Assembly (NCBI GenBank): GCA_030549495.1
Contig: JAUIRK010000643.1
Location: 1-64,000, forward strand
Length of the DNA stretch: 64,000 nt
Direction: 5' to 3'
Source of the DNA: Nectonema munidae
Taxonomy: Eukaryota > Nematomorpha > Nectonematoida > Nectonematidae
Part shown: positions 1 through 10,863 of the stretch, piece by piece
Position numbering within the stretch: position 1 is the first letter of the stretch
Layout of the letters: every line of letters begins with the position of its first letter
Position numbers and translations under genes: made by a program
Notes under the pieces: generated by a model
Told to the model about the DNA's origin: nothing
What the model saw: only the letters and a program-made list of their open reading frames with translations
Database searches by the model: none

Positions 1-10
1 ACCCTTATTA

Positions 11-305
11 CCTCTTCGGGTCCATTTGGACCCATATGAAAAATTAGTTGCTCATATATTAGCAACCGGGCTATGTTCATAATTTATTTTTTGTCACTTT
101 TACTATTATACTGCTCTTTAAATTTTTACATATTTTATTTTTTTCTTCGGCTATTATTTTGTATGTTGTAAAAAAAGTAACACACAACCCCTTAGGGTCC
201 ATTTGGTCCCTAGAACAAATAATTTTTTGTTTTCATCTCAAAATGATAAAGTATTGGGAATGAATTACTATATTTTTGCGTGGGGTCCATTTGGACCCGA
301 AGGGG
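11..305. repeat. Triplicated near-palindrome GGGTCCATTTGGACCC
   Basis: The 16-bp near-palindrome GGGTCCATTTGGACCC occurs at 18-33 and 283-298, with a variant (GGTCCC end) at 195-210. The outer two are extended in opposite orientation by CTTC on the left and GAAG on the right, so 11-33 and 283-305 look like imperfect terminal inverted repeats of a small non-autonomous element of about 295 bp. No target duplication is obvious, and the family is not recognised. Confidence 0.4.
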
Positions 306-832
306 CTGAGTGTGATTCTAAACGAAGGGGTAACGAGGGTAAAGAATTGGAATTGAAAATAAATTCATCTTCAATCTTTAGGGAGAAGGAATTATTCTTT
401 CCTGAAAAAATGTTATCTTTTATCATCATTTGGAAGACTGTTGGAGTGGATGGATCATTTTCAAAAGACAGAAGAGAAATTTTATTTTTAAAACACTCAT
501 CAGCCAAGTCTATATTTTATCGTAACAGTGAAAATGATGGAGTATTTAAAAAACATGGAGGGCATAAAGTCAGTTCTTTTAATGAAGAAAAATCAATTAT
601 ATCGAGAAACTCGTCAAAGAGATGCCTACAATCAATTTACAGGAAAAAAAGAGAAGCTAAAAGACAAATATAACTTTGAATCAAATTTTACTATTCTAGT
701 TTCACAAATCAACTCGTGAATAAAATCAAAATTGCATTTAAAATAGTAAAATAGTCTTGCACGGAAATTGAAGCTGTCAACGTGGAAGGGAGTATAAACT
801 TAAGGCAAGAATACGCTTCTCCATGACAAGAA

Positions 833-1140
833 ATGCTCCAAAAACACATCTTGTATATATTTTTAGATCGATCGGTTTTTAACTTTCATCCTACGAGATC
901 ATATGCGAGGTCAAAGAAAGGTAAAAGAGCTATAACTGTTATACCTAACAAAAGATTCAAGAACACTACGCTTCTCTTAGCAATTAACTCTACTAAAGTT
1001 TTGCATTATAAAACATATAACTGTTCCCTCAACTCTGAAATTCTTTTATTTTTTTAGAAGAACTTTTGAAACAGCTACCTGAAAATGATAACGTTGTTTG
1101 CTTTATTATGGACAATGCTGCTGCTATACATAAAATCCAA
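833..1140 (+). pseudogene. IS630/Tc1-type transposase relic (DDE_3 region)
   Basis: Translation of 833-1057 gives a stretch resembling the catalytic core of IS630/Tc1-like transposases: FLDRSVFNFHPTRSYARSKK, then KRAITVIPNKR and HYKTYNCSLNSE. After a frame change near 1057 the match continues with EELLKQLPENDNVVCFIMDN to about 1140, which holds the second catalytic Asp (FIMDNA). The first Asp is kept (FLD), but the usual following Glu is Arg. The N-terminal DNA-binding part and the last acidic residue are not found. This is a dead fragment, and I see no flanking TIRs. The family call rests on motif spacing recognised by eye. Confidence 0.6.
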
Positions 1141-1908
1141 AAAAATAAAAGATTTTTTTTAATGATGAATAAAACTTCAGTTTCTCTCACATTATTCGCG
1201 TATATTAATACTTCCCGTGGCCTACGTTAACGTTCGAAAAGAAATTCCGTATTTTAATTTTTTCCTACCGTAAAATTATATCGGAGTAAAAAAACGATAT
1301 TTAAAAAACGCAAAGATCCTAATCCAACATGATCAGGTTTTGTTTGCTTTATCTAATCTTGCCAATAAATACCCCATATGTTCGTTAAATAGTATACTTT
1401 ATAATTTTTATTATTTTTAATATTGTTCATTTAAAGCAGTGTCTTGCAAGCTTTTTTTCTCCACGCCTCATGATGATCCCTTACTATAGGTATAAAAAAC
1501 ATCGCATCTAAATCTAAATAATGTAACTTGCTTCAAATCATGATTTTTTACTTTGAAATTTTAGCTAATTAAAAAATTTGAAGCTGTAAATATCAAATCC
1601 GAATAAATAAAAGAATTTGATAAGTTTTAAATTTGTCAGGTACATAAAGCTTGAAAAAGGATTTTAACTGCAACTTACATAAATTTGGATAAACTTTTTT
1701 AACTCTTGAATCCTTGTATGCTAAACTCGATCATGACAACTCTCTAAAAAAGTAGATGAGCGCAAGAGGTAAATTTTTTATCCCTTTTTCATAATATGGC
1801 TTTTGCGCTTTGTCCAAATTACACTTTGATTTAGATGATGATAAATACCAATTGTGTAAACAGAGATCAACACTCTTCGTAACGCCTATGTTTGCTGGTC
1901 GTGTTTAT
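1141..1908. other. AT-rich DNA, no gene seen
   Basis: Low-complexity AT-rich sequence with no long open frame, splice-like exon or recognisable repeat. Confidence 0.5.
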
Positions 1909-2387
1909 ATACCATTTTCACATTAAATTCGTCCTTTTTACTTTGAATTCATCCTCATATTTTTTCAATTGATATATTTTTATTTCAAATTAGTATGTTA
2001 ATTCAAAAGACTTTTTGTAAAAAAAAACTAAGATAAAAAAATTAACTAATTTTTATCATTATTCCAGACAAGTTTTGTTTAATTTATTGTAGAGGCGAAT
2101 TTAATTTAATGACGTTTATTAATTTGGGAAAATAATTTTTTAAAATTTTCCATTTTTATTAGTAAAAAACTAACTTTAAGGCAGTTTTAACTGAGTAAAC
2201 TGTCAACTTTTATAAGCGTTTTTATCAAAAAAGGGTATTTTTACTTTAAGTAAAATTTTGGATACTAATTTTTTTTGACATACTAATTTGAAATAAAAAT
2301 ATTTAATTGAAAAAATATGAGTATGAATTCAAAGTCAAAAATGGCGAATTCAAAGTGAAAAACGACGAATTCAACGTGAAATTGTAT
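1909..2387. repeat. Foldback (inverted-repeat) element
   Basis: The segment at about 1909-2000, read on the minus strand, matches about 2265-2387: both contain CATACTAATTTGAAATAAAA followed by AATTGAAAAAATATGAG and GAATTCAAAGT. The right arm is longer because an AATTCAA-GTGAAAAA motif is repeated in it. The loop of about 260 bp is AT-rich and non-coding. The right end directly abuts the hairpin-headed repeat at 2387. It is a MITE or foldback element of unknown family. Confidence 0.65.
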
Positions 2388-2632
2388 CAGAGGTCTGGCA
2401 AGACCTCCGGGGAGATAACTTGTCACACCTTATTATATATTTAAATGTATAAATCGTAAAATGCTAAAAAAACATACTTAGAATAAAAATTTTCAAAAAA
2501 TATTTTACATACATATTAACAGCAACATTCCAAAAATTCTACATAAAAGTTCAAAACACATAATTTTGAAATTGCAGTTTTATTTCATGAAAACGATATG
2601 ATTGATTGAAATGTTTATGTAATATATAATAA
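2387..2632 (+). repeat. Hairpin-headed 250-bp repeat, copy 1
   Basis: It begins with ATCAG and a perfect hairpin, AGGTCT-GGCA-AGACCT, at 2391-2406, followed by CCGGGGAGA and an AT-rich body ending GTAATATATAATA. Two better copies lie in tandem at 18338-18590 and 18619-18873, and a shorter inverted relative is at 36300-36350. It has no coding capacity. The class is unclear: it could be a SINE-like or other non-autonomous element. Confidence 0.7.
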
Positions 2633-2775
2633 CTAGCCGGTCCCGTGGTCGTTTTCGAGCGAAGCGAAAAAATATTTTTTATATTGATTATTATTTGACA
2701 AATATATTATTTAATATCGTGCAAATTGCAAAAATATAGGTACTAACTTTTGTAACATCGTATGAGGTACAGTTA
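2633..2775 (+). repeat. Fragment of palindromic-element family plus CTAGC(C)GGTCCCGTGG motif
   Basis: The segment opens with CTAGCCGGTCCCGTGGTCG, which recurs as CTAGCGGTCCCGTGGTCG near 26470. From about 2676 it matches the arms of the palindromic element (shared TCGTGCAAATTGCAAA and AACTTTTGTAACATCGTATG), ending near GAGGTAC. It is a truncated copy. Confidence 0.6.
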
Positions 2776-3406
2776 AACTTGTCTGAACCGAAGTTGAAGT
2801 AAACAAACAATTTTTTTCGGTTTATAGAAGTCTAGGTTGAGAGAGTGAGTACAGTTGTGAATTTACCCAAAAATTTGCCACTTCCCACGATTCTGCTCAA
2901 AGCCGGTGCAAACTACCTTCTGGTTATAAACACTCCATTATACTCACACATTGACCTATAGAAATTTTTATTGAAGTGTGAATTATTTAAAAAAAATATT
3001 TGTTCAAAGTTGTTTCTTTGAAGCTGAGTTTCTTCTTAATCAGCTCTAATTCGGCTTCTTGTAAAATTTTAGAAGCAGCTTCGTACATTGTTGTTTTTGA
3101 TGTATTCAAGCAAAATTTTTCACAGCATGCATCATTGAAACCACATCTTCAATAGTGATAGAACTTTCCGTGGTAGTATCCTGGCTACTTAAGCTTGAAG
3201 CCGATGAATTTTCGTTTTCTAAATGCTCTTGTAAGATAACTTCTTTCCAATCTGAGGAATCATTTTCAATGTGAATATTTTTGTCAATATTAATATATAC
3301 TTGCAAATCTAAATCAGTATCAGCAGTGGCGTAGCCAGAGCGAAGTACATGGGGGGCACAAAATATAGGCTTATATTTAAAAATCTGAATCACCCTGATT
3401 AAGTTT
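2776..3406. other. Unassigned, with hAT-like terminus CAGTGGCGTAGCCAG near 3326
   Basis: No gene was recognised. A minus-strand open stretch at 3106-3393 encodes a Ser/Glu-rich peptide without a known domain. The 15-mer CAGTGGCGTAGCCAG at about 3326, followed by a G run, looks like the left end of a hAT-type element. The right partner was not found. Confidence 0.35.
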
Positions 3407-3630
3407 TTAACCCTATCGGTGACGAGGGAGCTATTTTAGCCCCCCCCCCCTCAACTAAAATTTCTCTTGTACCAGATTGACTACATCTTTTGCTACCATA
3501 CTTCGTGACATTTCCTAAAATTCATTTTCATGGCAGTTGAATCACCTTTTTATGTCTAAATCTGTCAATCAAAATTAAAAGTTAAACTTTTTCAGCAAAA
3601 TTCTGACAGTATCTCTAGTTAAGATAGCGG
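3407..3630 (+). repeat. TTAA-bounded repeat family D, copy 1
   Basis: After TTAA at 3407-3410 comes CCCTATCGGTGACGAGGG, a C12-13 tract, and sequence ending TTCTGACAGTATCTCTAG. The same sequence occurs in reverse at 31612-31763, where it also ends at TTAA. The TTAA boundary and CCCTAT start suggest a piggyBac-type non-autonomous element. The other end is not defined. Confidence 0.55.
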
Positions 3631-3639
3631 TTTACCTGT

Positions 3640-5363
3640 ATGCTTAATATGTATTGAAAACTTATCAAATAACAAAAAATCTAATGTTGAAAGACATTTT
3701 CAAAACAAGCACACTGAATTTGCTAACAAATATGTTTGATAGGAAGAAAGAAATAAAAAGCAATTACACAACTCAAAAACAAACTTAAAGTATCCAAAAC
3801 TTTTGTTAATAATAATTGGATCAATACTCTGCATTATTCAACGACATCAAGCTATAGCAGCTCAAGAAATTATTTAAAAAAGTAAGCCATTTACAGATGG
3901 CGAGTTTTTGAAAGAATCTTTTATCAAAATATCTTATTACGTTTTTTCTGATTTTAAAAACAAAGAATAAAATAAATGCCATATCTGCAAAGACTGGCAA
4001 AGATAGGACTATTAAATTGGCAGAAAACATTACTTGTAAGCAAATTAATAACATAAATTTATCTTATGGATTTTCAATTGCTTGTGACGGATCGACAGAT
4101 TTAAAATATATTGAGCAATTCATTTTGTTAGGTAGATATGTAAACTCTGAAGGGCCGCAAGAAGAACTTATTGAGCTTTTGCAGTTAAAATTTCAAACAC
4201 GAGGTCAAGATATATGCAAAAATGTTTTAAACTGTTTAGAAGCAAAAGGAATAAAGACCACACTTTTGGTGTCAGTTTCAACTGATGGCGCGCCAAAAGT
4301 GAGAAAAGTCCAAAATGGTTTTGTTCAATTGCTTCAAAAATCTCTTGATCGAAAATTTTTGACGTTTCACTGCATTGTTCATCAAGAAGCTTTATGAGCT
4401 CAAACATTTCCTTCTAAATGTATTGAGGTAATGAATTATATGTTTCAGATAGTTAACAAAATATTAGCAAATGGATTACGCCACATACAGTTTTGTTCAT
4501 TTTTGGAAGAGGTAGAAAACAAATACTCCGATCTTTTTTTACACAACAATGTTAGATGGCTTTCCAGAAGAGAAGTACTCAATCGCTTTGCTGTTTCTTT
4601 AGAGCACATCAAAACATTTCTAAAATCCAAGGGCTTTAATTATCCTAAATTGGAAGTGATTGGCTGGAAAAGTTATATTTTATGGTTGATATGACAAAGC
4701 ATTTAAATCAGTTGAATAAAACTACAAAGAAAGGGAGGCACAGCATTGCCCTTTCTTGAAGAAGTTTTGTCGTTTGAAAAAAAATGACACTTTTTGTTAA
4801 AGACAATAAAAATGATCAATTGTTCCATTTTCCTTTCTTGAAAGTATATAAAGAAAAAAAATTAAAAATAATAATTATTTTTACCATGCTATAACAAAAA
4901 TGTAAAACGCTTTCAAAGAAAGATTTGTTGATTTTAGAAAAGAAAAAACTACTTTTTCTTTTATTATTACACCTCTAAAAATTGGCCCATCTGAGTTAAA
5001 TGCAACTGCATTTACAGAAGTTGACAGGACAGATCTTGAAATTGTGTTAGAAGACATTGTAGATAAAAGTTTTTGGGCCAGAAAGTTTGAAACTTTAATG
5101 AAGTCTTGAAGAACTCGAAAGACAAAAAGCTATTCTCATTGAAGAGCACAAATGGAGTGAGTATGATAAACTTCCAAAAGAGGAAAAACTTATTTTTGAA
5201 GCTTGGAATTCTCTTCCTGCCACATACATTAATTAACATGGAAAGATTAGCAAGTCAATTTTGTTAAGTGATGATATATCTAAAAGTTGACATGAGGGGG
5301 GGGGGGGGGGAGGGGGTTGAAATTTATCAAAAAAAAGGTTGACGTCAATTGTGAACGACACCT
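3640..5363 (+). pseudogene. hAT element with decayed transposase (SCAND3/GTF2IRD2-like group)
   Basis: The N-terminal relic reads NVERHFQNKHTEFANKY (about 3688-3740), typical of the BED-like zinc finger in this hAT group. The central part at 4017-4397 includes LSYGFSIACDGSTD and SVSTDGAPKV; the part at 4431-4694 includes HNNVRWLSRREVLNRF; C-terminal remnants run to about 5230. Several stops and frame changes separate the pieces, so it is dead. The right end has a G run and a terminus GACGTCAATTGTGAACGAC (5341-5359). The same end is found on the MITE at 32155-33532, so that MITE is probably a deletion derivative of this family. The left end was not recognised. Confidence 0.75.
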
Positions 5364-6840
5364 AACCAAAATCTCCTCTAACCAAAATCTCCGCTACCAA
5401 AATCTCCTCTAACCAAAATCTCCTCTAACCAAAATCTACGATAACCAAAATCTCCGCTACCAAAATCTCCGATAACCAAAATCTCCGCTACCAAAATCTC
5501 CTCTAACCAAAATCTCCTCTAACCAAAATCTCCAATAACCAAAATCTCCGCTACCAAAATCTCCGATAACCAAAATCTCCGCTACCAAAATCTCCTCCAA
5601 CCAAAATCTACAATAACCAAAATCTCCGCTATCAAAATCTCCGATAACCAAAATCTCCTCTAACCAAAATCTCCGATAACCAAAATCTCCGCTACCAAAA
5701 TCTCCTCTAACCAAAATCTCCAATAACCAAAATCTCCGCTACCAAAATCTCCGATAACCAAAATCTCCGCTACCAAAATCTCCTCTAACCAAAATCTACG
5801 ATAACCAAAATCTCCGCTACCAAAATCTCCGATAACCAAAATCTCCGCTAACAAAATCTCCTCTAACCAAAATCTCCGCTACCAAAATCTCCTCTAACCA
5901 AAATCTTCACTATCAAAAGTATGCCTAATTATATTAAAAATCCAAGTTTTTCTGGGGCGAAAATTTTGAAAACTCAACATTACTAAAGCAAAATAAACGA
6001 TTCGAAATGCATAACTCGATTTTTTTATATTTCTTTTTTTTTTATTTATTGATGCTGAAAATGTAAAGTTTACATTCACAGAGTTACTTTCAGAGAATCA
6101 CAAAAAACATATCCTTAGCTCAATTAATAGAGCTGGAATGATTTTTTATAGGTTTGAATTTTACTTCAAATAAAGATAAACAGTCTTAAAGTTCATGACT
6201 TGAGCTTTCATTTGGTCTGTCGCGCGATAAATTTGGTTGAGAAACACGAAAGTTGCCGGCATTAAAAGAATTCACTATTTTAAGTATTCGAAAGTAAAGT
6301 AGAGTGCGCAACGGGGTTGGATATCAATATCAACAAAATTAATTGATTGTATGTTCTTCGTTAAGGAAGCTACAAATTTTCGACTACGAAAAGTCTAGCT
6401 AAGATTACTCAGCATAACATGTATATTCTTGTAAACCTTCAAAATATACCTTCACTTAAATTTTCAAAACATAAAAAATTAAACGTCATTTATTTTCTGC
6501 AAATTTAGATTTTGGAAATTTCCAAGTTATTATTTCAAATTTTAGTTAGAAAAAATTTAGTTTATACGATATCTGACAAAATTGAGATAAAACTTTTTTG
6601 GATTTGAACTTTAAAAATTTTGCACCTGAAGATTCACATAAGAAATTTGAACAGTTTTTAGTTTTGGGATATTTGAAATTTTTATAAAAATTATTTTGGT
6701 AGCAGGGATTTTGATAGCGTAGATTTTGGTACCGGAGATTTTGGAAGTGGAAATTTTGGTAACGGAGATTTTGGTAGCAGAGATTTTGGTAGCGGAGATT
6801 TTGGAAGTGGAAATTTTGGTTAGCGGAGATCTTGACTTGG
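5362..6840. mobile_element. FB-like element with inverted minisatellite ends
   Basis: Left arm, 5366-5905: about 34 units of 15-16 bp of the type AACCAAAATCTCC(GCT/TCT/GAT), with a visible higher-order pattern. Right arm, about 6700-6838: the same unit on the opposite strand, AGCGGAGATTTTGGT, about nine units. Between them lie about 790 bp of AT-rich non-coding DNA. Tandem-repeat arms in inverted orientation resemble Drosophila FB foldback transposons, but no shared sequence is claimed. Open frames through the arms (repeated GDFGSG and RFWLEEILV peptides) are by-products of the repeat, not genes. Confidence 0.55.
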
Positions 6841-8357
6841 TACTTCATAGTACGATACAAGCACTGGCTTCTAAATCAAACACCCCCCCCCCCCATGATA
6901 CCCTTAACTTTATTCAATTAAGTTTGTTCCTTCCAAAAGTGAGTTTCATTCGAGTAAATTAAAGAGTTTCAGACCGAAAAAGCAAGCAATTTATTTTTAG
7001 ATAGAAAATCAAAAAAAGTTTTAAATTAAGCTGTATCACTTCTTAATTAAATCTTAAATATTCTAAAAAATCTTTCAAAATTTTTATCTAATTTGTTTTA
7101 AAAAGTGTATTCATTAAAAAATTCCATCAAAAAGTTATGATTTGAGTAGTACCATCTTCAAACTTGATCTACTCAAAAAATTTTATTTTTTGTAGGTTGA
7201 GATTTAACAACAAACAAATATAATCTTTTGAAACCACTTTAGATGATTAAACTTTGCTTTTTCAAGTTAACATTTATTGCTTGTTAACAATTGATGTCAA
7301 ACGAGAGAGATGGACCAAGACTTAAAATGGTAAAGAATATTGAATTTAAGTGATTAAACAATTGAATGTTGACAAGAGAGAGTTGGACTTTGTCGTAAAT
7401 TGATAAAAGATAAATTCAAACAATTAGGATTTAGAGGGAGGCATAAACTTTTCGAATCAACACCCACTTGAACAACGAAAACTTTTTTGCAAATGATTGA
7501 ACTTTTTAAATGGATTTTCCTAGGTTGTTCTCGCTTAATTTTAGGAGAATAACTTAATAAAGTTTACTAGAGAAAAAATAATGTTGGAAGAAACAAAAGA
7601 TATTCAGAAAACGATTGCATGATTAAAGTTACACTTGTATAAAAAAATATTATTATCATCTTAATAGCATCTTGTTTTGTGGTGAAAAAATGGCAACAAT
7701 ACAAAAAAACTTTAAATTTAAAACCAATTCAATCATTCAATTAGATCGGAAAAAGAACTTTAGACATAAAATTCAAATAAATTGTAATTAACTTTGTTTC
7801 CTTTTAATAAAGTTCTTGACGAATGTGTCCAGGGGTTGATTAAATTGATAGAAAAAATAAAATAATATTGAACTTTTAAATAACTTGTTTTCCAAGAGTT
7901 TTCGGCACTAATGCCTTCTTGGAGGAAATAATACAAAAATATAAAGGAGAGGAGGTAATTCTACACTGACAAAATAGGCTATCAATGAAACTTGTTCTAT
8001 TTTAATTCTGTTTATACAATTTCAAAAAAAACTTGTTAAAATAAGAGTAAAAAGAAATATCAAATTCATTCCTCAAAAATGATGCTTTTCGCTATGAAAA
8101 GCTTTTTTCTATGAAACATTTCTTTGAAAAAACTTTATTTTGTTACAACTAGCAAAATTAACTTACAACTATATAAAATTACACATGTTACTCAAAAAGT
8201 GTCAAAATAAAAAGAAAGTTTCATTAGATTATTAAAATAAATTTTTATGAAATGGAAGTATCGATGTAAAAAACAATGGAAATAAATTGAAAGTTGAGTT
8301 GGTTCAACAGAAAATAGTTTAAAATGTTCAGGTTTTAGATATTGAGTTCAGGGTGTA
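6841..8357. other. AT-rich DNA, no gene seen
   Basis: It contains a C-homopolymer tract (about 6886-6898), otherwise AT-rich sequence without recognisable coding or repeat structure. Confidence 0.5.
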
Positions 8358-9505
8358 TTTTAGAGCCCTGCGCGGGTTGTAAAAAGTTGTACGCCCCGCA
8401 TTTTTTCAATTTGAACCCGCACCCGCCCCGCATTTATCAATTTGCACCCGCACTCGACCCGTATATTATCGAGCTAATTAAATGTTATTTATATCCTTAA
8501 CATGCTTGGAAAAAAAATCTTAGATATACTATACTACTTTTAAATATATTATTAATTTTTTTACAAATAAAGTTTTGTCTGAAAAGATTGTCTTAACACG
8601 TTTTGTTATCTGAATAAACAAATTGTTCCATCAACAATTGAAATATTTCAAATTTTGTATATAGAATCACTAAAGATTAGCCCCTTGATTTTTCAAATTT
8701 GAATTTTTTTAATTTGTATAGTTTGTTTTCTCATGTAAAATAATTTTACAAATTTAAGAAAGCGTTAGAGTTTACCTCTTGAACTAAGTCAATGAATCGA
8801 CCACAACCGATTGTTTCAAATGGTCTAAGATCTTTAGCTAATAAACGGACGCATGCCAGTTTAATGTTTTCTTTTTTAGCTTTCGAAATAACTTTAGCAT
8901 TATTCAAAACTGGCTTGATAGCATCAGTCATTAAAGTTTGATTAGGATATATTTTGCACTTGTGTCTCCTAAGAATAGAAGTACCTGTTTTTCTTCCACA
9001 ATAAGCGAAAGCTTGAAAGCATACTTTACAAGCGGCAAAATCCAAATCAGTGTTTTTTCATTTACCACGATACCAAACGTCCTCCAGACCTCCGATTTCA
9101 ATCCATTTACACTTTAAGCCAGATTTCAAAAGAGATGAAATTTGCTGAGATGTTAACGTTGCCATTTAAAATGTGCGAAAGAAAACAACAAAAAAATGAA
9201 TTATTGAATAATATTTTATAATGGATATTTCAAAAATTTGACATTCTTATTATTCGATTCTCTTGTACACGCATCAATCACGCTAATCAAACCTGCTCTA
9301 TTCAATGCAAATCGCTTTGCAATATACGTAACACATAGCAATAAAATTTACACATAGCTATTACCAAAAAGGCAATTATGCACTCATAAAACTTGCATAA
9401 AATTGAATGCGGACAACCCACAAATTGTCCGCACTATATTAATAAAACCCGCACTCGCACCGCCCCGGGGGTGCGGGTCCCGCAAAACCGACGCGGTATA
9501 TTTAT
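8358..9505 (-). pseudogene. hAT element relic with CG-rich ends (BED-finger N-terminus)
   Basis: The ends are CG-rich islands in AT-rich DNA: left TAGAGCCCTGCGCGGGTTG (about 8362-8380), with related pieces up to 8460; right CGGGGGTGCGGGTCCCGC to about 9495, ending near GACGCGGTATA. Between them a minus-strand frame (9045-8746) encodes a Cys/His-rich segment, CKVCFQAFAYCG then ILRRHKC, followed by LRPFETIGCGRFIDLVQEV, the conserved start of Hermes/Ac-like hAT transposases. The catalytic part is missing, so this is a short internally deleted or decayed copy of about 1.15 kb. An 8-bp target duplication is possible but imperfect. Confidence 0.65.
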
Positions 9506-10863
9506 TGATTTTAAACCTTTGCGTTATAAACGACAATATTTAGAGTTGGTTCGTTAAAAAATTATTGCTTCAATGATCAAAATGTCCTTGCGAATTTGGC
9601 AGTGCGGGGACAGCTCAAAGGGTAAATTGACATGATTTACGATTGGCAATAAATGGCCACTAGCAATAAATGGCCTGGAACCATACCAACAGGTCAATTT
9701 GAGCTTTAAATAATATTACTTTTTTGATAGAAATTTCGGTGCTATTGTAATATGTCATCACCATTTTAAAATTTGAACTACAATAGAAAAAATAGGCAAT
9801 TGATTGTTTTATTTAATCATAGCGATAAATTTGAAAAATATACGTTCACACACGGTAAAGGGTTAGGTCTAGAGCCCTAATTCTATCATTAATTATAAAT
9901 GTAGATCACATGTTACAGTAGTACCGAATTTCTTAGCAATCAAAGAAAATTATATGCCTTCAAATTTCGTGACTTTTTCTAAAATCGCTATTAATTGTAC
10001 AATTAATTTTTTAGTGAAGGGCACGATTTACACCCCCTCCACTAATAGAGTTCTGGTTTTACAAAAGCCCTGAGATAATCTGGAAAAGAAATAGCATAAT
10101 ATTGAAGTTACTCATAATGCATAAAATATTTTATGTTTATTTTGTAAAATAAAGTTTTGTGTCTATTTTATAGCAAACTTCAAAAAAAAATTTATTTGTG
10201 TCTTTCTGTTCGCATACAGCCCAATTTTAGGCCTTTAAAGTTAGAAAAAAAGCGACCTTTTCAAGTGTTATCAAATGGCAGCAAAATGGTGAGTTCACTC
10301 CGAAAAAAAAGAACCAATGGAAAATTTGCAAATAGGAACACGGTTAGAGCCATTGGATCAGTCATTACAGATTTGAATGAATGTCTTCAAATTTTGCTTA
10401 CATATAGAAAAACGTAAGAAAATTTCTACTAAAAAAGCTAAAAACATTTTGAAGGCTATCCAATTTTTGAATAAAAAATAAACTTTGCCTTTTTTTTGTA
10501 AAAATTATGCAATATGGTTTTTTTTAATAAAAAATGATTATACTAAAATTTAGATCTAATAAATATTTAATATTTTACGAAGTTTTTCAAACCTTGTTAA
10601 AAAATTTCTTATGACAAACAAGTTTAGCCAAAAAAAACCAGGATTTTTAAAGTAAAACATTGAATTTTGAATAAAATTTTGGCCAAAATCCACATTTTTC
10701 TGCTGTACGCCTTGTCAATACTTTGATTCCTAAGATTTGTACCCCTAGTGTGCGAAGCCGATATGCATAAAGTTCTCTAGAGAAACTTTTAGGTATGAGA
10801 AATTAAAAAAAACTGGGAGACCTAAAGTTTATTCAATGAAAAATTAAATTCCTTGGTTAGGAA
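9506..10863. other. Intergenic; one possible short exon
   Basis: Mostly AT-rich. At about 10220-10288 an acceptor-like CGCATACAG is followed by an open stretch (PNFRPLKLEKKRPFQVLSN) and a donor-like GTGAGT. This could be a single exon or a transposon scrap; no family is recognised. Confidence 0.25.
10828..10833 (-). other. Poly(A) signal of eIF3C
   Basis: AATAAA on the minus strand (TTTATT on plus), about 31 nt after the TAG stop of the eIF3C gene. Confidence 0.6.

Noticed and set aside
5457-5854. Open frames with GDFGSGDFGY repeats
   Set aside because: By-product of a minisatellite with a unit near a multiple of three; no start context or conservation.
6106-6170. tRNA-like TAGCTCAATTAATAGAGC with GGTTTGAATTTTAC
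   Set aside because: A and B boxes are roughly spaced, but the T and acceptor stems do not pair; likely chance.
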